Source: Ochrobactrum sp. BTU1
Lineage (GTDB): Bacteria > Pseudomonadota > Alphaproteobacteria > Rhizobiales > Rhizobiaceae
DNA: 64,000 bases
Reading direction: 5' to 3'
NCBI GenBank assembly: GCA_018798825.1
Contig: CP076355.1
Coordinates: 402,001 to 466,000, forward strand
The notes beneath the pieces were generated by a model that saw only the letters and a program-made list of their open reading frames with translations, was not told where the DNA came from and made no database searches. This document shows positions 25,848 to 33,038 of the stretch, in pieces (the stretch's first letter is position 1; each line of letters begins with the position of its first letter). Made by a program: the position numbers and the translations under genes.

Positions 25848-26647
25848 GTTTTGGCTCCTGATCTAGCGGGGCTTTTTCGGGGGCCGGGGAAAAACGCATT
25901 AACCCGGCTTTGCAGGGCACGGAATTTTTCACCGCGCGATTTCAGCATGTGTTCTTCAAGCGGCGGGATGCCGGAGACATGCACCAGCAACCAGTACATC
26001 TGGATCGGGGCGAGTAGCGACAGCCAGCTCCATGGCGATGCGGTGATCGCCATCAGCGGCCACGCACACCAGAACAACCATTCAAAGAAATAGTTTGGAT
26101 GTCGGGAATAGGCCCAAAGTCCGGTTTCGCAAATTTCAGTTTTGGCTTCTGGCGTCTTGCGAAACTGCGCGAGCTGCGCGTCAGACAGGGCTTCACCAAT
26201 CAGTGCTATGGCGATGATTATTACCGCGATTATATCCCAGAAAGATGGAAAGCCCGGCCGACTAACAGCAGCGAGATAGACTGCCAGAACCAGAACAAAG
26301 GCTGCGAGAGCCTGTATCTGCAAAAACCAGAAAAGGCGCGAGGAAGCATTTTCTCCCCATTCTTTTATCAGCTTTGCGTAGCGTGGGTCGTCACCATGGC
26401 CCATGCTTCGCTGCGCTATGTGAAAGCCAAGGCGAAGTGACCACGCCAGAATGAGGATCAGTATCGCGGAGCGCCGTTGCCATGTCGCATTCGCAAGCAT
26501 CACGGCTATGACTGAACCTAAGCCTACAGAGAATGACCAGATTGCATCGATCCAGCCACTTTTGCCACTCTTTCTTTCAAGCGCCCACGCGAGAGCCATG
26601 ATGGCCGACAAGCTGATGGCAACAATTAAAAGCAGACCGGGTTGCAT
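25844..26647 (-). CDS. DUF1295 membrane protein (steroid 5-alpha-reductase-like)
   Basis: 267 residues, about six membrane helices. The C-terminal block YSRHPNYFFEWLFWCAWPL with following LEEHMLKSRGEKFRALQ is the DUF1295/ICMT-like signature, which in related proteins binds NADPH or SAM near the membrane. It is the first gene of the minus-strand operon with the CFA-like methyltransferase (4-base overlap) and photolyase. A reductase acting on membrane lipids is a reasonable guess. A weak ECF-type promoter is visible at 26686-26713. Confidence 0.85.
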   Translation of the reverse strand: MQPGLLLIVAISLSAIMALAWALERKSGKSGWIDAIWSFSVGLGSVIAVMLANATWQRRSAILILILAWSLRLGFHIAQRSMGHGDDPRYAKLIKEWGENASSRLFWFLQIQALAAFVLVLAVYLAAVSRPGFPSFWDIIAVIIIAIALIGEALSDAQLAQFRKTPEAKTEICETGLWAYSRHPNYFFEWLFWCAWPLMAITASPWSWLSLLAPIQMYWLLVHVSGIPPLEEHMLKSRGEKFRALQSRVNAFFPGPRKSPARSGAKT

Positions 26648-26685
26648 GGTGGACCTTTAGCCGAGAGTTCGCTTTTTCTTCATCC

Positions 26686-26713
26686 AATACGTTCGGTCCG
26701 GCCGTTTGGTTTC
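26686..26713 (-). promoter_or_regulatory. Candidate ECF promoter of the DUF1295-methyltransferase-photolyase operon
   Basis: On the minus strand GAAACC (26713-26708), 16 bases, then CGTATT (26691-26686), 39 bases before the ATG. The -10 and the spacing match the rpoE promoter at 32992-33019; the -35 has only three of six bases of TGATCC. Weak alone, supported by gene content. Confidence 0.4.
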
Positions 26714-26753
26714 GTAAGCGGCTCAAAAAATGAAAAAAAGTTTGATAGCCGAT

Positions 26754-26781
26754 TGAACCAAACCCCTTCTCAAAACGTAAG
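26754..26781 (+). promoter_or_regulatory. ECF (RpoE/ChrR-type) promoter of the FAD-oxidase/CFA operon
   Basis: TGAACC (26754-26759), 16 bases, CGTAAG (26776-26781). The rpoE promoter in this window is TGATCC-N16-CGTATG, so one base differs in the -35 and one in the -10, with identical spacing. It ends 52 bases before the ATG at 26834. Confidence 0.7.
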
Positions 26782-26833
26782 ACGATGAAAATGCAGCAAC
26801 ACGCGGCCCAAGCATGCGGTGAAGAGAGGGACT

Positions 26834-28189
26834 ATGGATATCACGAACCACACGGGCAGCTCTAAACGTCTCAGGGTCGCGATTATCGGCAGCGGGATTT
26901 CAGGATTGTCGGCTGCATGGCTGCTTTCGCAACGCCATGATGTAACTGTATTCGAAGCATCGGATCGCATCGGCGGCCACAGCAATACCGTCGATTTTGA
27001 AAGCAGCCTCGGTCCGGTCGCTGTCGATACCGGGTTCATCGTCTATAATGAAGTGACCTATCCAAATCTGACTGCATTGTTTCGCACACTTGAAGTTCCA
27101 ACCGCGGCGTCGAACATGTCATTTGCCGTTTCAGTCGCAAATGGCGCCTATGAATATTCAGGCGGCACGGCCCTCGGACTCTTTGCCCAGCGCTCCAATC
27201 TGGTTAGCCCGCGTTTCTGGTCGATGATCCGCGATCTTTTGCGATTTTATCGCAATGCATCCAAAGACCTAGCCATTATGGGCGGCATCTCGCTTGATGA
27301 TTATTTAGCACGCAATGGTTATGGCCGGGCTTTCCGTGAAGATCATCTCTATCCGATGGCGGCGGCGATCTGGTCTACCCCTGCGATGGAGGTGGGGCGA
27401 TATCCGGCAGCAAGCTTCGTTCGCTTTTGTTGCAATCACGGTCTTCTGGCTCTTCGTGACAGGCCGATCTGGCGCACGGTATCCGGCGGCAGCAGGGAAT
27501 ATGTAAAGCGTATCACCAAGCCCTATGCAGACCGGATCAGGCTTTCGACGCCGATTAAATCCGTTCGACGCTCCGAAAAATCTGTCGAGTTGATTGACGG
27601 TAGCGGTATTTCCCATGGCTTCGACGATGTCATAATCGCGACCCATGCCGATCAGGCCTTGCAGATGCTGGCCGATCCGAGCGCGGATGAAAACCGCATT
27701 CTCGGCGCGTTTCAATATTCACGTAATGAAGCGGTGCTGCACAGCGATGCATCTTTAATGCCCAAACGCAGGGCGGCGTGGTCGAGCTGGAATTACCTCA
27801 CCAATGCAGGTACTGGCCCAGCGCAGCCATCCATCACTTACTGGATGAACCGCCTGCAACCATTGGGCAAAGCGCCCGAGACTTTTGTCACGCTCAATCC
27901 GTGTCGGGCGCCGCGTGAGGAACTGGTAATCCGTCGCGAAATCTATGAGCACCCGATTTTTGATATGACAACGGATCGTGCGCAGAAGGAAATCTGGTCT
28001 TTGCAGGGAACGCGCCGGACATGGTTTTGCGGTGCGCATTTTGGCTCGGGCTTTCACGAGGATGGCCTTCAGGCAGGTCTTGCCGTGGCAGAAGATCTGG
28101 GCGGCCTACGCCGCCCATGGCAGGTCGAGCAGGAAAGTGCGCGCATCGTTCGCCAGCCTTTACCGATCACGGAAAGGGCGTTGGCATGA
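26834..28189 (+). CDS. FAD-dependent amine-oxidase-type oxidoreductase
   Basis: 451 residues from the ATG at 26834, behind AGAGAGGG; a GTG at 26819 in frame is less likely. The Rossmann motif VAIIGSGISGLSAAWLLSQ with the downstream EASDRIGGHSNTV binds FAD, and CGAHFGSGFHEDGLQAGLAVAEDL closes the FAD site. Proteins of this kind are regularly linked to DUF1365 and CFA synthase genes, and in Rhodobacter such linked genes are RpoE-controlled and tied to unusual fatty acids. The ATGA overlap with the next gene shows coupling. Likely role: oxidation or desaturation of a lipid substrate. Inferred. Confidence 0.9.
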   Translation: MDITNHTGSSKRLRVAIIGSGISGLSAAWLLSQRHDVTVFEASDRIGGHSNTVDFESSLGPVAVDTGFIVYNEVTYPNLTALFRTLEVPTAASNMSFAVSVANGAYEYSGGTALGLFAQRSNLVSPRFWSMIRDLLRFYRNASKDLAIMGGISLDDYLARNGYGRAFREDHLYPMAAAIWSTPAMEVGRYPAASFVRFCCNHGLLALRDRPIWRTVSGGSREYVKRITKPYADRIRLSTPIKSVRRSEKSVELIDGSGISHGFDDVIIATHADQALQMLADPSADENRILGAFQYSRNEAVLHSDASLMPKRRAAWSSWNYLTNAGTGPAQPSITYWMNRLQPLGKAPETFVTLNPCRAPREELVIRREIYEHPIFDMTTDRAQKEIWSLQGTRRTWFCGAHFGSGFHEDGLQAGLAVAEDLGGLRRPWQVEQESARIVRQPLPITERALA

Positions 28190-28995
28190 CCGAAAACTTT
28201 CAGTCGGCCCTGTTCCCCGGGCATGTGACCCATGCGCGATTGCGGCCGAAGGTTCATAAGCTGGCCTATAAAATCTACTCGCTCCTGCTTGATCTCGACG
28301 AGTTGGAAACGCTTGATGGTAAGTTGAAGCTGTTCTCGCTCGACCGTTTCAATCTGTTTTCTTTCTACAGAAAAGATAGGGGCGATGGATCGACTGTGTC
28401 GCTGCGCGAACAGGTCGAACGTGCCATGGATGCAGTCGGAGTAACGGCGGATGGCGGTGCGATCCGCCTGCTCACCATGCCGCGCATTGCAGGATGGGCT
28501 TTCAATCCGCTGAGTGTTTTCTTTTGCTATAATCGTGGCGGCGAACTTGCGGCGATCCTTTGGGAAGTTGATAACACATTTCACCAGCGCCACGGTTACA
28601 TGATCCCCGTCGAAAACGCATCAAGCGGACGCATCGTGCAAAGTTGTGACAAGGCTTTTTACGTCTCGCCTTTCATGGATATGAAGCTGCGATATGAGTT
28701 TGAAGTCACGCCCCCCACAGACAGGCTATCCATCCGCATTAACAGTTTTGACGATGAAGGCCTGCTTTTGACGGCTCGTCATTTGGCGCGCCGGGTTGAA
28801 CTCAGCGACGCTGCCCTGTTGCGTGCCTTTTTTGCAATTCCGTTTCTCACCCTCAAAGTGGTGGGCGGGATTCACTGGGAGGCACTGAAAATCTGGTTGA
28901 AGGGCATCGGTTTACGCAAACGACCCGCAGCGCCTGAAACTCCCATCACATCTGTTCGTAACGAGACCGTCCAGCAAAGGAACAAGGCCGCATGA
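28186..28995 (+). CDS. DUF1365 family protein
   Basis: 269 residues from the ATG at 28186, which overlaps the previous TGA. DUF1365 features: LFPGHVTHARLRPKVHKLAYK at the N terminus, LFSLDRFNLFSFYRKDRGDG, MPRIAGWAFNPLSVFFCYN and FHQRHGYMIP. No membrane anchor is obvious, although residues 218-232 are hydrophobic. The family has no firm biochemical role but travels with the FAD amine oxidase and CFA synthase genes, as here, so it probably takes part in the same lipid modification. Both borders are 4-base overlaps, so the three proteins are made together. Confidence 0.93.
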   Translation: MTENFQSALFPGHVTHARLRPKVHKLAYKIYSLLLDLDELETLDGKLKLFSLDRFNLFSFYRKDRGDGSTVSLREQVERAMDAVGVTADGGAIRLLTMPRIAGWAFNPLSVFFCYNRGGELAAILWEVDNTFHQRHGYMIPVENASSGRIVQSCDKAFYVSPFMDMKLRYEFEVTPPTDRLSIRINSFDDEGLLLTARHLARRVELSDAALLRAFFAIPFLTLKVVGGIHWEALKIWLKGIGLRKRPAAPETPITSVRNETVQQRNKAA

Positions 28996-30224
28996 GCCAG
29001 CTCGACGAATATCATCGACTCTCCGGATCAAGCCGGATCGAACGACCTGCTTTCAGCCCTTCAGCTATTGTGTTGAAACGGCTGTTTAAACAGGTCCAGC
29101 ATGGGCGATTGGTGCTTTCGCTGCCTGGCGGTGAGGTCATTGCTGTCAATGGTCCATCACCCGGACCAGAAGCCAAGATCGCAATTGTAAAATGGAACAG
29201 CCTGCGTCGGTTGCTGACGGGTGGGGATATTGGCTTTGCCCAAGCCTATATCGAAGGCGAATGGACATCCCCTGATCTAACCTCGGTCATCCGCTTTGCA
29301 GCGCGCAATCGCGATACGCTGCTCTCCACATTGCGCGGGTCGGGTTGGATGCGGGCGCTGAACCGTGTGGGACATCTGCTCAACGCCAATACGCGCCGTG
29401 GTAGCCGCCGCAACATCGAAGCGCATTACGATCTTGGCAATGATTTCTATGCCCGGTGGCTCGATCCTTCGATGCTTTATTCATCTGCGATCTGGAATGA
29501 GAAAACGCATAGCCTTGAGAATGCGCAGGAGCAAAAGTTGCAGTGCATTGCTGAAAAACTGGCGCTTGAGGGCGGCGAAAAAATTCTTGAAATCGGTTGC
29601 GGCTGGGGCGCCTTGGCCAGCTATCTCGCAGAATATGGCGACGCGCATGTGACGGGGATAACCCTGTCTCCATCACAGCTCGCCTGGGCTCAAACTGCGG
29701 TAAAAAACGTTGGGAAAAGCGACGCCGTTGACCTTCGCCTGCAGGATTACCGCGATGTGCAAGGTCAGTTTGACCGCATCGTATCGATCGAGATGTTTGA
29801 GGCCGTTGGCGAAGCCTATTGGCCGGAATATTTCGCAACCCTGAAGCGCTGTCTCAAGCCCGGCGGTAGAGCGGTCTTGCAGGTCATTTCGATCGAAGAA
29901 ACGCGATACGAAAACTATCGCCGCAAAGCCGATTTCATCCAGAAGTTCATTTTCCCGGGCGGCTTTCTGCCGTCAGACAAAGTGCTTGAGCGTGATCTTG
30001 TGAAGGCCGGTCTGGTGTTAACGGCTACCGAGCATTTCGGCCATTCTTATGCGCTGACACTTTCTGAATGGCGTCAGCGCTTCATCGCAAATTGGCAAGA
30101 AATCGAAAAGCTTGGCTTTGACGATAGATTCCGGAGGCTTTGGGAATACTACCTTTGCTATTGCGAAGGTGGGTTTGAGGAAGGCGCGATCAATGTCGGC
30201 CTTTACACGATTGAACATGCTTAG
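28992..30224 (+). CDS. cfa: Cyclopropane-fatty-acyl-phospholipid synthase
   Basis: 410 residues, full length. It transfers a methylene group from SAM to double bonds of phospholipid acyl chains at the membrane surface. Visible: RRNIEAHYDLGNDFYARWLDPSMLYS (family hallmark region 137-162), SAM motif LEIGCGWGALASYLAE, SIEMFEAVGEAYWPEYF, and the C-terminal IFPGGFLPSD and GHSYALTLSEWR. Conserved Cys in YLCYCEGGFEEGAI is present. It is translationally coupled to the DUF1365 gene. CFA lipids protect against acid and oxidative stress, which suits control by an RpoE-type sigma factor. Confidence 0.95.
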   Translation: MSQLDEYHRLSGSSRIERPAFSPSAIVLKRLFKQVQHGRLVLSLPGGEVIAVNGPSPGPEAKIAIVKWNSLRRLLTGGDIGFAQAYIEGEWTSPDLTSVIRFAARNRDTLLSTLRGSGWMRALNRVGHLLNANTRRGSRRNIEAHYDLGNDFYARWLDPSMLYSSAIWNEKTHSLENAQEQKLQCIAEKLALEGGEKILEIGCGWGALASYLAEYGDAHVTGITLSPSQLAWAQTAVKNVGKSDAVDLRLQDYRDVQGQFDRIVSIEMFEAVGEAYWPEYFATLKRCLKPGGRAVLQVISIEETRYENYRRKADFIQKFIFPGGFLPSDKVLERDLVKAGLVLTATEHFGHSYALTLSEWRQRFIANWQEIEKLGFDDRFRRLWEYYLCYCEGGFEEGAINVGLYTIEHA

Positions 30225-30254
30225 GCTTCATGCCCACTGACGGAGGAGGCGTCG

Positions 30255-30623
30255 ATGAAATGGATACTGACGATCAGCATGATGACGGTGTTGCTAGCCT
30301 TCTCGGCGCAAGCGGCTGATATCAACGGCAATTGGGCGCGAGGAGATGGCAACGCGCGGGTAAAAATTGCCGGATGCGGCAAGGATATCTGCGCAACAAA
30401 CATATGGATCAAGCCGGGAACGCCCAAAGAGAAAACTGGCGACCGGCTGGTGATGAGCATCAACGAGACCGCGGACGGACAATATTCAGGCACTGCTTTC
30501 GACCCGCAACGCAACCTGACTTACAAGATCAGCGTGAAAGTCGACGGAGATAATATGACGACAAATGGCTGCGTTTTGGCTGGCCTCCTGTGTCGTAATG
30601 TGGGCTGGACTCGCATCAAATAA
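30255..30623 (+). CDS. DUF2147 family exported protein
   Basis: 122 residues with a signal peptide (MKWILTISMMTVLLAFSAQA, then AD), so periplasmic. The DUF2147 pattern is GNWARGDGNARVKIAGCGKDICAT near the start, then IWIKPGTPKEKTGDRLV and the closing CVLAGLLCRNVGWTRI. Four Cys in the mature part may form two disulphides. Function unknown. It starts 30 bases after cfa with a strong GGAGGAGG site and is followed by DUF2177 and TspO genes, all on one strand with the RpoE-type operon. Confidence 0.9.
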   Translation: MKWILTISMMTVLLAFSAQAADINGNWARGDGNARVKIAGCGKDICATNIWIKPGTPKEKTGDRLVMSINETADGQYSGTAFDPQRNLTYKISVKVDGDNMTTNGCVLAGLLCRNVGWTRIK

Positions 30624-30638
30624 GAGAGTGAGCAATCG

Positions 30639-31043
30639 ATGAAAGATTATCTCATCGCCTATGTAGTGACAGCGGTTGCATTTCTGGCAATCGACTCTGT
30701 GTGGTTATCCAACATGGCGAATGTGTTTTACCGCCCTGTCATGGGCGATATGCTTGCGCCGAGTTTTCGTCTTGCACCGGCTATCGTTTTCTATGTGATC
30801 TTCGTGTTCGGACTGATTTTCTTCGCGGTGAGGCCCGGACTTGTTGCTGGAAGTGGCACAGTCACGCTCGTTCATGGGGCACTTCTGGGGTTCGTCGCCT
30901 ATGCGACTTATGATCTTACCAATCAGGCAACTTTGAAAAACTGGTCGTGGACACTGACGATTGCAGACCTGATCTGGGGCACTGTTCTATCTGCAGTGTC
31001 AGCCTATATTGGCTATTGGGTTACGTCGCGGATCAGCGGATAG
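30639..31043 (+). CDS. DUF2177 family membrane protein
   Basis: 134 residues with four hydrophobic segments; small inner-membrane protein. DUF2177 signatures: AIDSVWLSNMANVFYRPVMGDML at the start, then GFVAYATYDLTNQATLKNWSW and DLIWGTVLSAVSAYIGYW. No known function. It sits 15 bases after the DUF2147 gene and 14 bases before tspO, so it belongs to the same transcript. Members of this family are often found beside CFA or photolyase genes, which hints at a role in membrane photo-oxidative stress. Confidence 0.9.
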   Translation: MKDYLIAYVVTAVAFLAIDSVWLSNMANVFYRPVMGDMLAPSFRLAPAIVFYVIFVFGLIFFAVRPGLVAGSGTVTLVHGALLGFVAYATYDLTNQATLKNWSWTLTIADLIWGTVLSAVSAYIGYWVTSRISG

Positions 31044-31057
31044 ACTGGAGTAATCAT

Positions 31058-31510
31058 ATGCAAAAATTGGGTCTTTTGGCCGTCTTCGCCTTCGTCATTA
31101 TTGTTGTCGGAATGGCAATCGGCATCGGGTTCCCGCCGGGCGAATGGTATGCAGCGCTTCAAAAGCCGTGGTTTACCCCGCCTAACGCAGCCTTTGGTCC
31201 CATCTGGACGATACTTTATATCTTCATTGCCATTGCGGGCTGGCGCACATGGATAAGTGATAGTGGGTGGCAGCGGCGCGGACCGTGGTTTGGCCAGATG
31301 ATTTTGAACTTCCTCTGGACGCCCATTTTCTTTGGCGCTCACATGACCGCGCTGGGACTTGTAGTAATCATCGGGGTCTGGCTTTGCGTACTTCTTTTTA
31401 TCATTCGCGCATGGCAAGCAGATCGTATCTCGGCTCTGTTATTCGTGCCGTATCTCATCTGGCTATCGCTGGCGACAGCGTTAAACGCGGCAATCGTCGT
31501 GTTAAACTAG
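31058..31510 (+). CDS. tspO: TspO/MBR-family tryptophan-rich sensory protein
   Basis: 150 residues from the ATG at 31058 with CTGGAG upstream; the frame extends back inside the DUF2177 gene but without similarity. Five membrane helices. Hallmarks: PPGEWYAALQKPWFTPPN and GPIWTILYIFIAIAGWRTW, then LNFLWTPIFFG and the closing LATALNAAIVVLN. TspO binds porphyrins and affects tetrapyrrole handling and oxidative stress signalling; in Rhodobacter it sits in the outer membrane and responds to oxygen and light. It is the last gene of the presumed RpoE-dependent operon. Confidence 0.95.
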   Translation: MQKLGLLAVFAFVIIVVGMAIGIGFPPGEWYAALQKPWFTPPNAAFGPIWTILYIFIAIAGWRTWISDSGWQRRGPWFGQMILNFLWTPIFFGAHMTALGLVVIIGVWLCVLLFIIRAWQADRISALLFVPYLIWLSLATALNAAIVVLN

Positions 31511-31549
31511 AGCGCGGTGCGCCCTCTTGGGCGCACAAAGGCTGCTCTA
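31508..31549. repeat. Palindromic element overlapping the tspO stop codon
   Basis: Bounded by TAGAGC (31508-31513, containing the TAG stop) and GCTCTA (31544-31549). The centre holds a perfect 8-bp hairpin GTGCGCCC-TCTT-GGGCGCAC (31517-31536). A related element at 42403-42435 has the same bounding words and the inner TGCGCCC. Confidence 0.55.
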
Positions 31550-31613
31550 ACACTCTATATTTACAGAACAATTTTACCTTAAACTGATTCAAATTTAAGG
31601 AATTATGCTGTAA

Positions 31614-31644
31614 TAAAAAAGGCGGCATATTTGCCGCCTTTGCT
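31614..31644. terminator. Bidirectional terminator between tspO and chrR
   Basis: Perfect 7-bp arms GGCGGCA/TGCCGCC with loop TATT (31621-31638), an A-run before and T-rich sequence after, working for both convergent transcripts. Confidence 0.88.
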
Positions 31645-32304
31645 TTAGATGCCAATCAAGGGCTGAACCAACCGCATAAGCCAGCTCTGGAATTTGAGCG
31701 GAGCGTCAGTGACCGCCAGACAGATGCAATCCCCATCGGGCGAGGCAATCGGCTGATGCACAAGATCACCATCCGCTTCCTCAATGTCGCCACGAGCGAA
31801 AAGCCCGGTTTCATCATAGAAACTGCCGCTTAGCACCAACGTCAGTTCGCGACCGCCGTGCCCATGCTCGGGAACTGGCCTCCCCGCTGGAATTTTTAAC
31901 AAGCGGGCCTGTGTTTCGCTATCGCGCGTTTCGATTGGCACCTGATAGGCACCCCGACCAAGCGATTTCCACTTGAGGTCCAGTAAGTCGCCGCCGACAT
32001 AGGATTTCAGCGGTTCCGGTATCACGGCAGGCATTTTTATCTCGGCGCGTGGTGCCGAATGCGCTGTTGACGGCGGCGTCTTCTGGATCCTCTCTTTAAA
32101 ACTGTCCCATGTGGATGCTTCAAGTTTCTGCGGCTCGACGGCCTCAAGAAGCTGTCCGCCTATCTGTTCAAACTGTTTGAGCCGGGAACGGCAGGCTGGA
32201 CAGAGTGCAAGATGAGTGGCCACAGCGATGCTCCAGCCTTCTGCCAGTGTGCCAGCGGCATAGCTTGAAAGGAGTTCGTCGCTCAGATGATGTTTAATAT
32301 CCAT
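31645..32304 (-). CDS. chrR: ChrR-type zinc-binding anti-sigma factor
   Basis: 219 residues, cytoplasmic. It keeps the cognate RpoE inactive until singlet oxygen or a related signal releases it. The N-terminal zinc anti-sigma domain shows His6, His31, Cys35 and Cys38, the same positions as in Rhodobacter sphaeroides ChrR. The C-terminal cupin domain has His147, His149, Glu153 and His183, with the same spacing as the ChrR cupin metal ligands (shifted by six). All eight ligands being present argues for a fully working sensor. Its ATG overlaps the sigma gene stop by one base. Confidence 0.95.
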   Translation of the reverse strand: MDIKHHLSDELLSSYAAGTLAEGWSIAVATHLALCPACRSRLKQFEQIGGQLLEAVEPQKLEASTWDSFKERIQKTPPSTAHSAPRAEIKMPAVIPEPLKSYVGGDLLDLKWKSLGRGAYQVPIETRDSETQARLLKIPAGRPVPEHGHGGRELTLVLSGSFYDETGLFARGDIEEADGDLVHQPIASPDGDCICLAVTDAPLKFQSWLMRLVQPLIGI

Positions 32305-32879
32305 TAGTGCGCCCCCGAATTATCGAGCGCTGCCCGCAATTTGCTGAATGCAAGTCGAAGCCGGGATTTGACCGTGCCGAGCGGGAGGTTAAGCTTCTTT
32401 GCGATGGCACTATGCGTGCTTTCCTCGAAATAAGCGAGTTCAAGCAGGGTGCATTGTTCCTTCGGCAAGTCAGCCATTGCGGCGCGTAACTGGCTTGCAG
32501 ATTGCCGCTCGGCAATCCTCAAGTCGGCTGGCTGCTCCTCATCGGGTACGAAGGCCGGATCAGTTGGGTCAAATTCCGGGCGGCGGGCGCGTCGCACTGC
32601 ATCAATGCGCTGGTTTCGAGCGATGGTGAAAATCCAGGTCGACAAGGCACCTTTGGAAAAATCAAACTGATCTGCCTTGTTCCAGACCGTAATCATGGTC
32701 TCTTGCATTAATTCTTCCGCTGTTTGCGTATCGGCAGACAGTTTGGCCATATAGGCCTTCACCCGGGGTGCGAAATGTTTGAAAATCGCCTCGAATGCGT
32801 CCACGTCGCGTCGGGAACTGACCGCCAGCATCAATTCCTCCAATGAGGGCTGATTTTCAGAAGCAGTCCGTTCATTCAT
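32304..32879 (-). CDS. rpoE: RNA polymerase sigma factor RpoE, ECF11 type
   Basis: 191 residues from the ATG at 32879. The frame is open to an ATG at 32984, but the mapped -10 (32997-32992) would put the transcript start at about that codon, and the extra 35 residues do not look like a sigma factor. Region 2: AFEAIFKHFAPRVKAYMAKL, ETMITVWNKADQFDFSKGALSTWIFTIARN; region 4: LELAYFEESTHSAIAKKLNLPLGTVKSRLRLAF. It is co-transcribed with chrR. Its own promoter is TGATCC-N16-CGTATG, so it drives itself, and similar boxes stand before the FAD-oxidase and (weaker) photolyase operons. Confidence 0.95.
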   Translation of the reverse strand: MNERTASENQPSLEELMLAVSSRRDVDAFEAIFKHFAPRVKAYMAKLSADTQTAEELMQETMITVWNKADQFDFSKGALSTWIFTIARNQRIDAVRRARRPEFDPTDPAFVPDEEQPADLRIAERQSASQLRAAMADLPKEQCTLLELAYFEESTHSAIAKKLNLPLGTVKSRLRLAFSKLRAALDNSGAH

Positions 32880-32991
32880 CCGTATCGAATCCCGTACGCT
32901 CAGATGTCGCGAAGCCAGAAGCAGCAAATTGCGCTCCACTTTCTTGTGCCATGTCTGTGAGCCAAAGGAAACGTTTGTATTCATGAAGCCT

Positions 32992-33019
32992 CATACGAAG
33001 GTTCGATGAAACTGGATCA
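32992..33019 (-). promoter_or_regulatory. RpoE-dependent autoregulatory promoter
   Basis: On the minus strand TGATCC (33019-33014), 16 bases, CGTATG (32997-32992). This is the pattern known for ECF11 (RpoE-ChrR) promoters. It gives a leader of about 105 bases if the ATG at 32879 is used. Confidence 0.8.
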
Positions 33020-33038
33020 CAGGCCGGGGCAAAAGGCT

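Noticed and set aside
32880..32984. N-terminal extension of RpoE to the ATG at 32984
   Set aside because: The ECF promoter -10 is so close that the transcript would start at this codon, and the added residues do not resemble region 1 or 2 of sigma factors. Not fully excluded, since leaderless starts exist.
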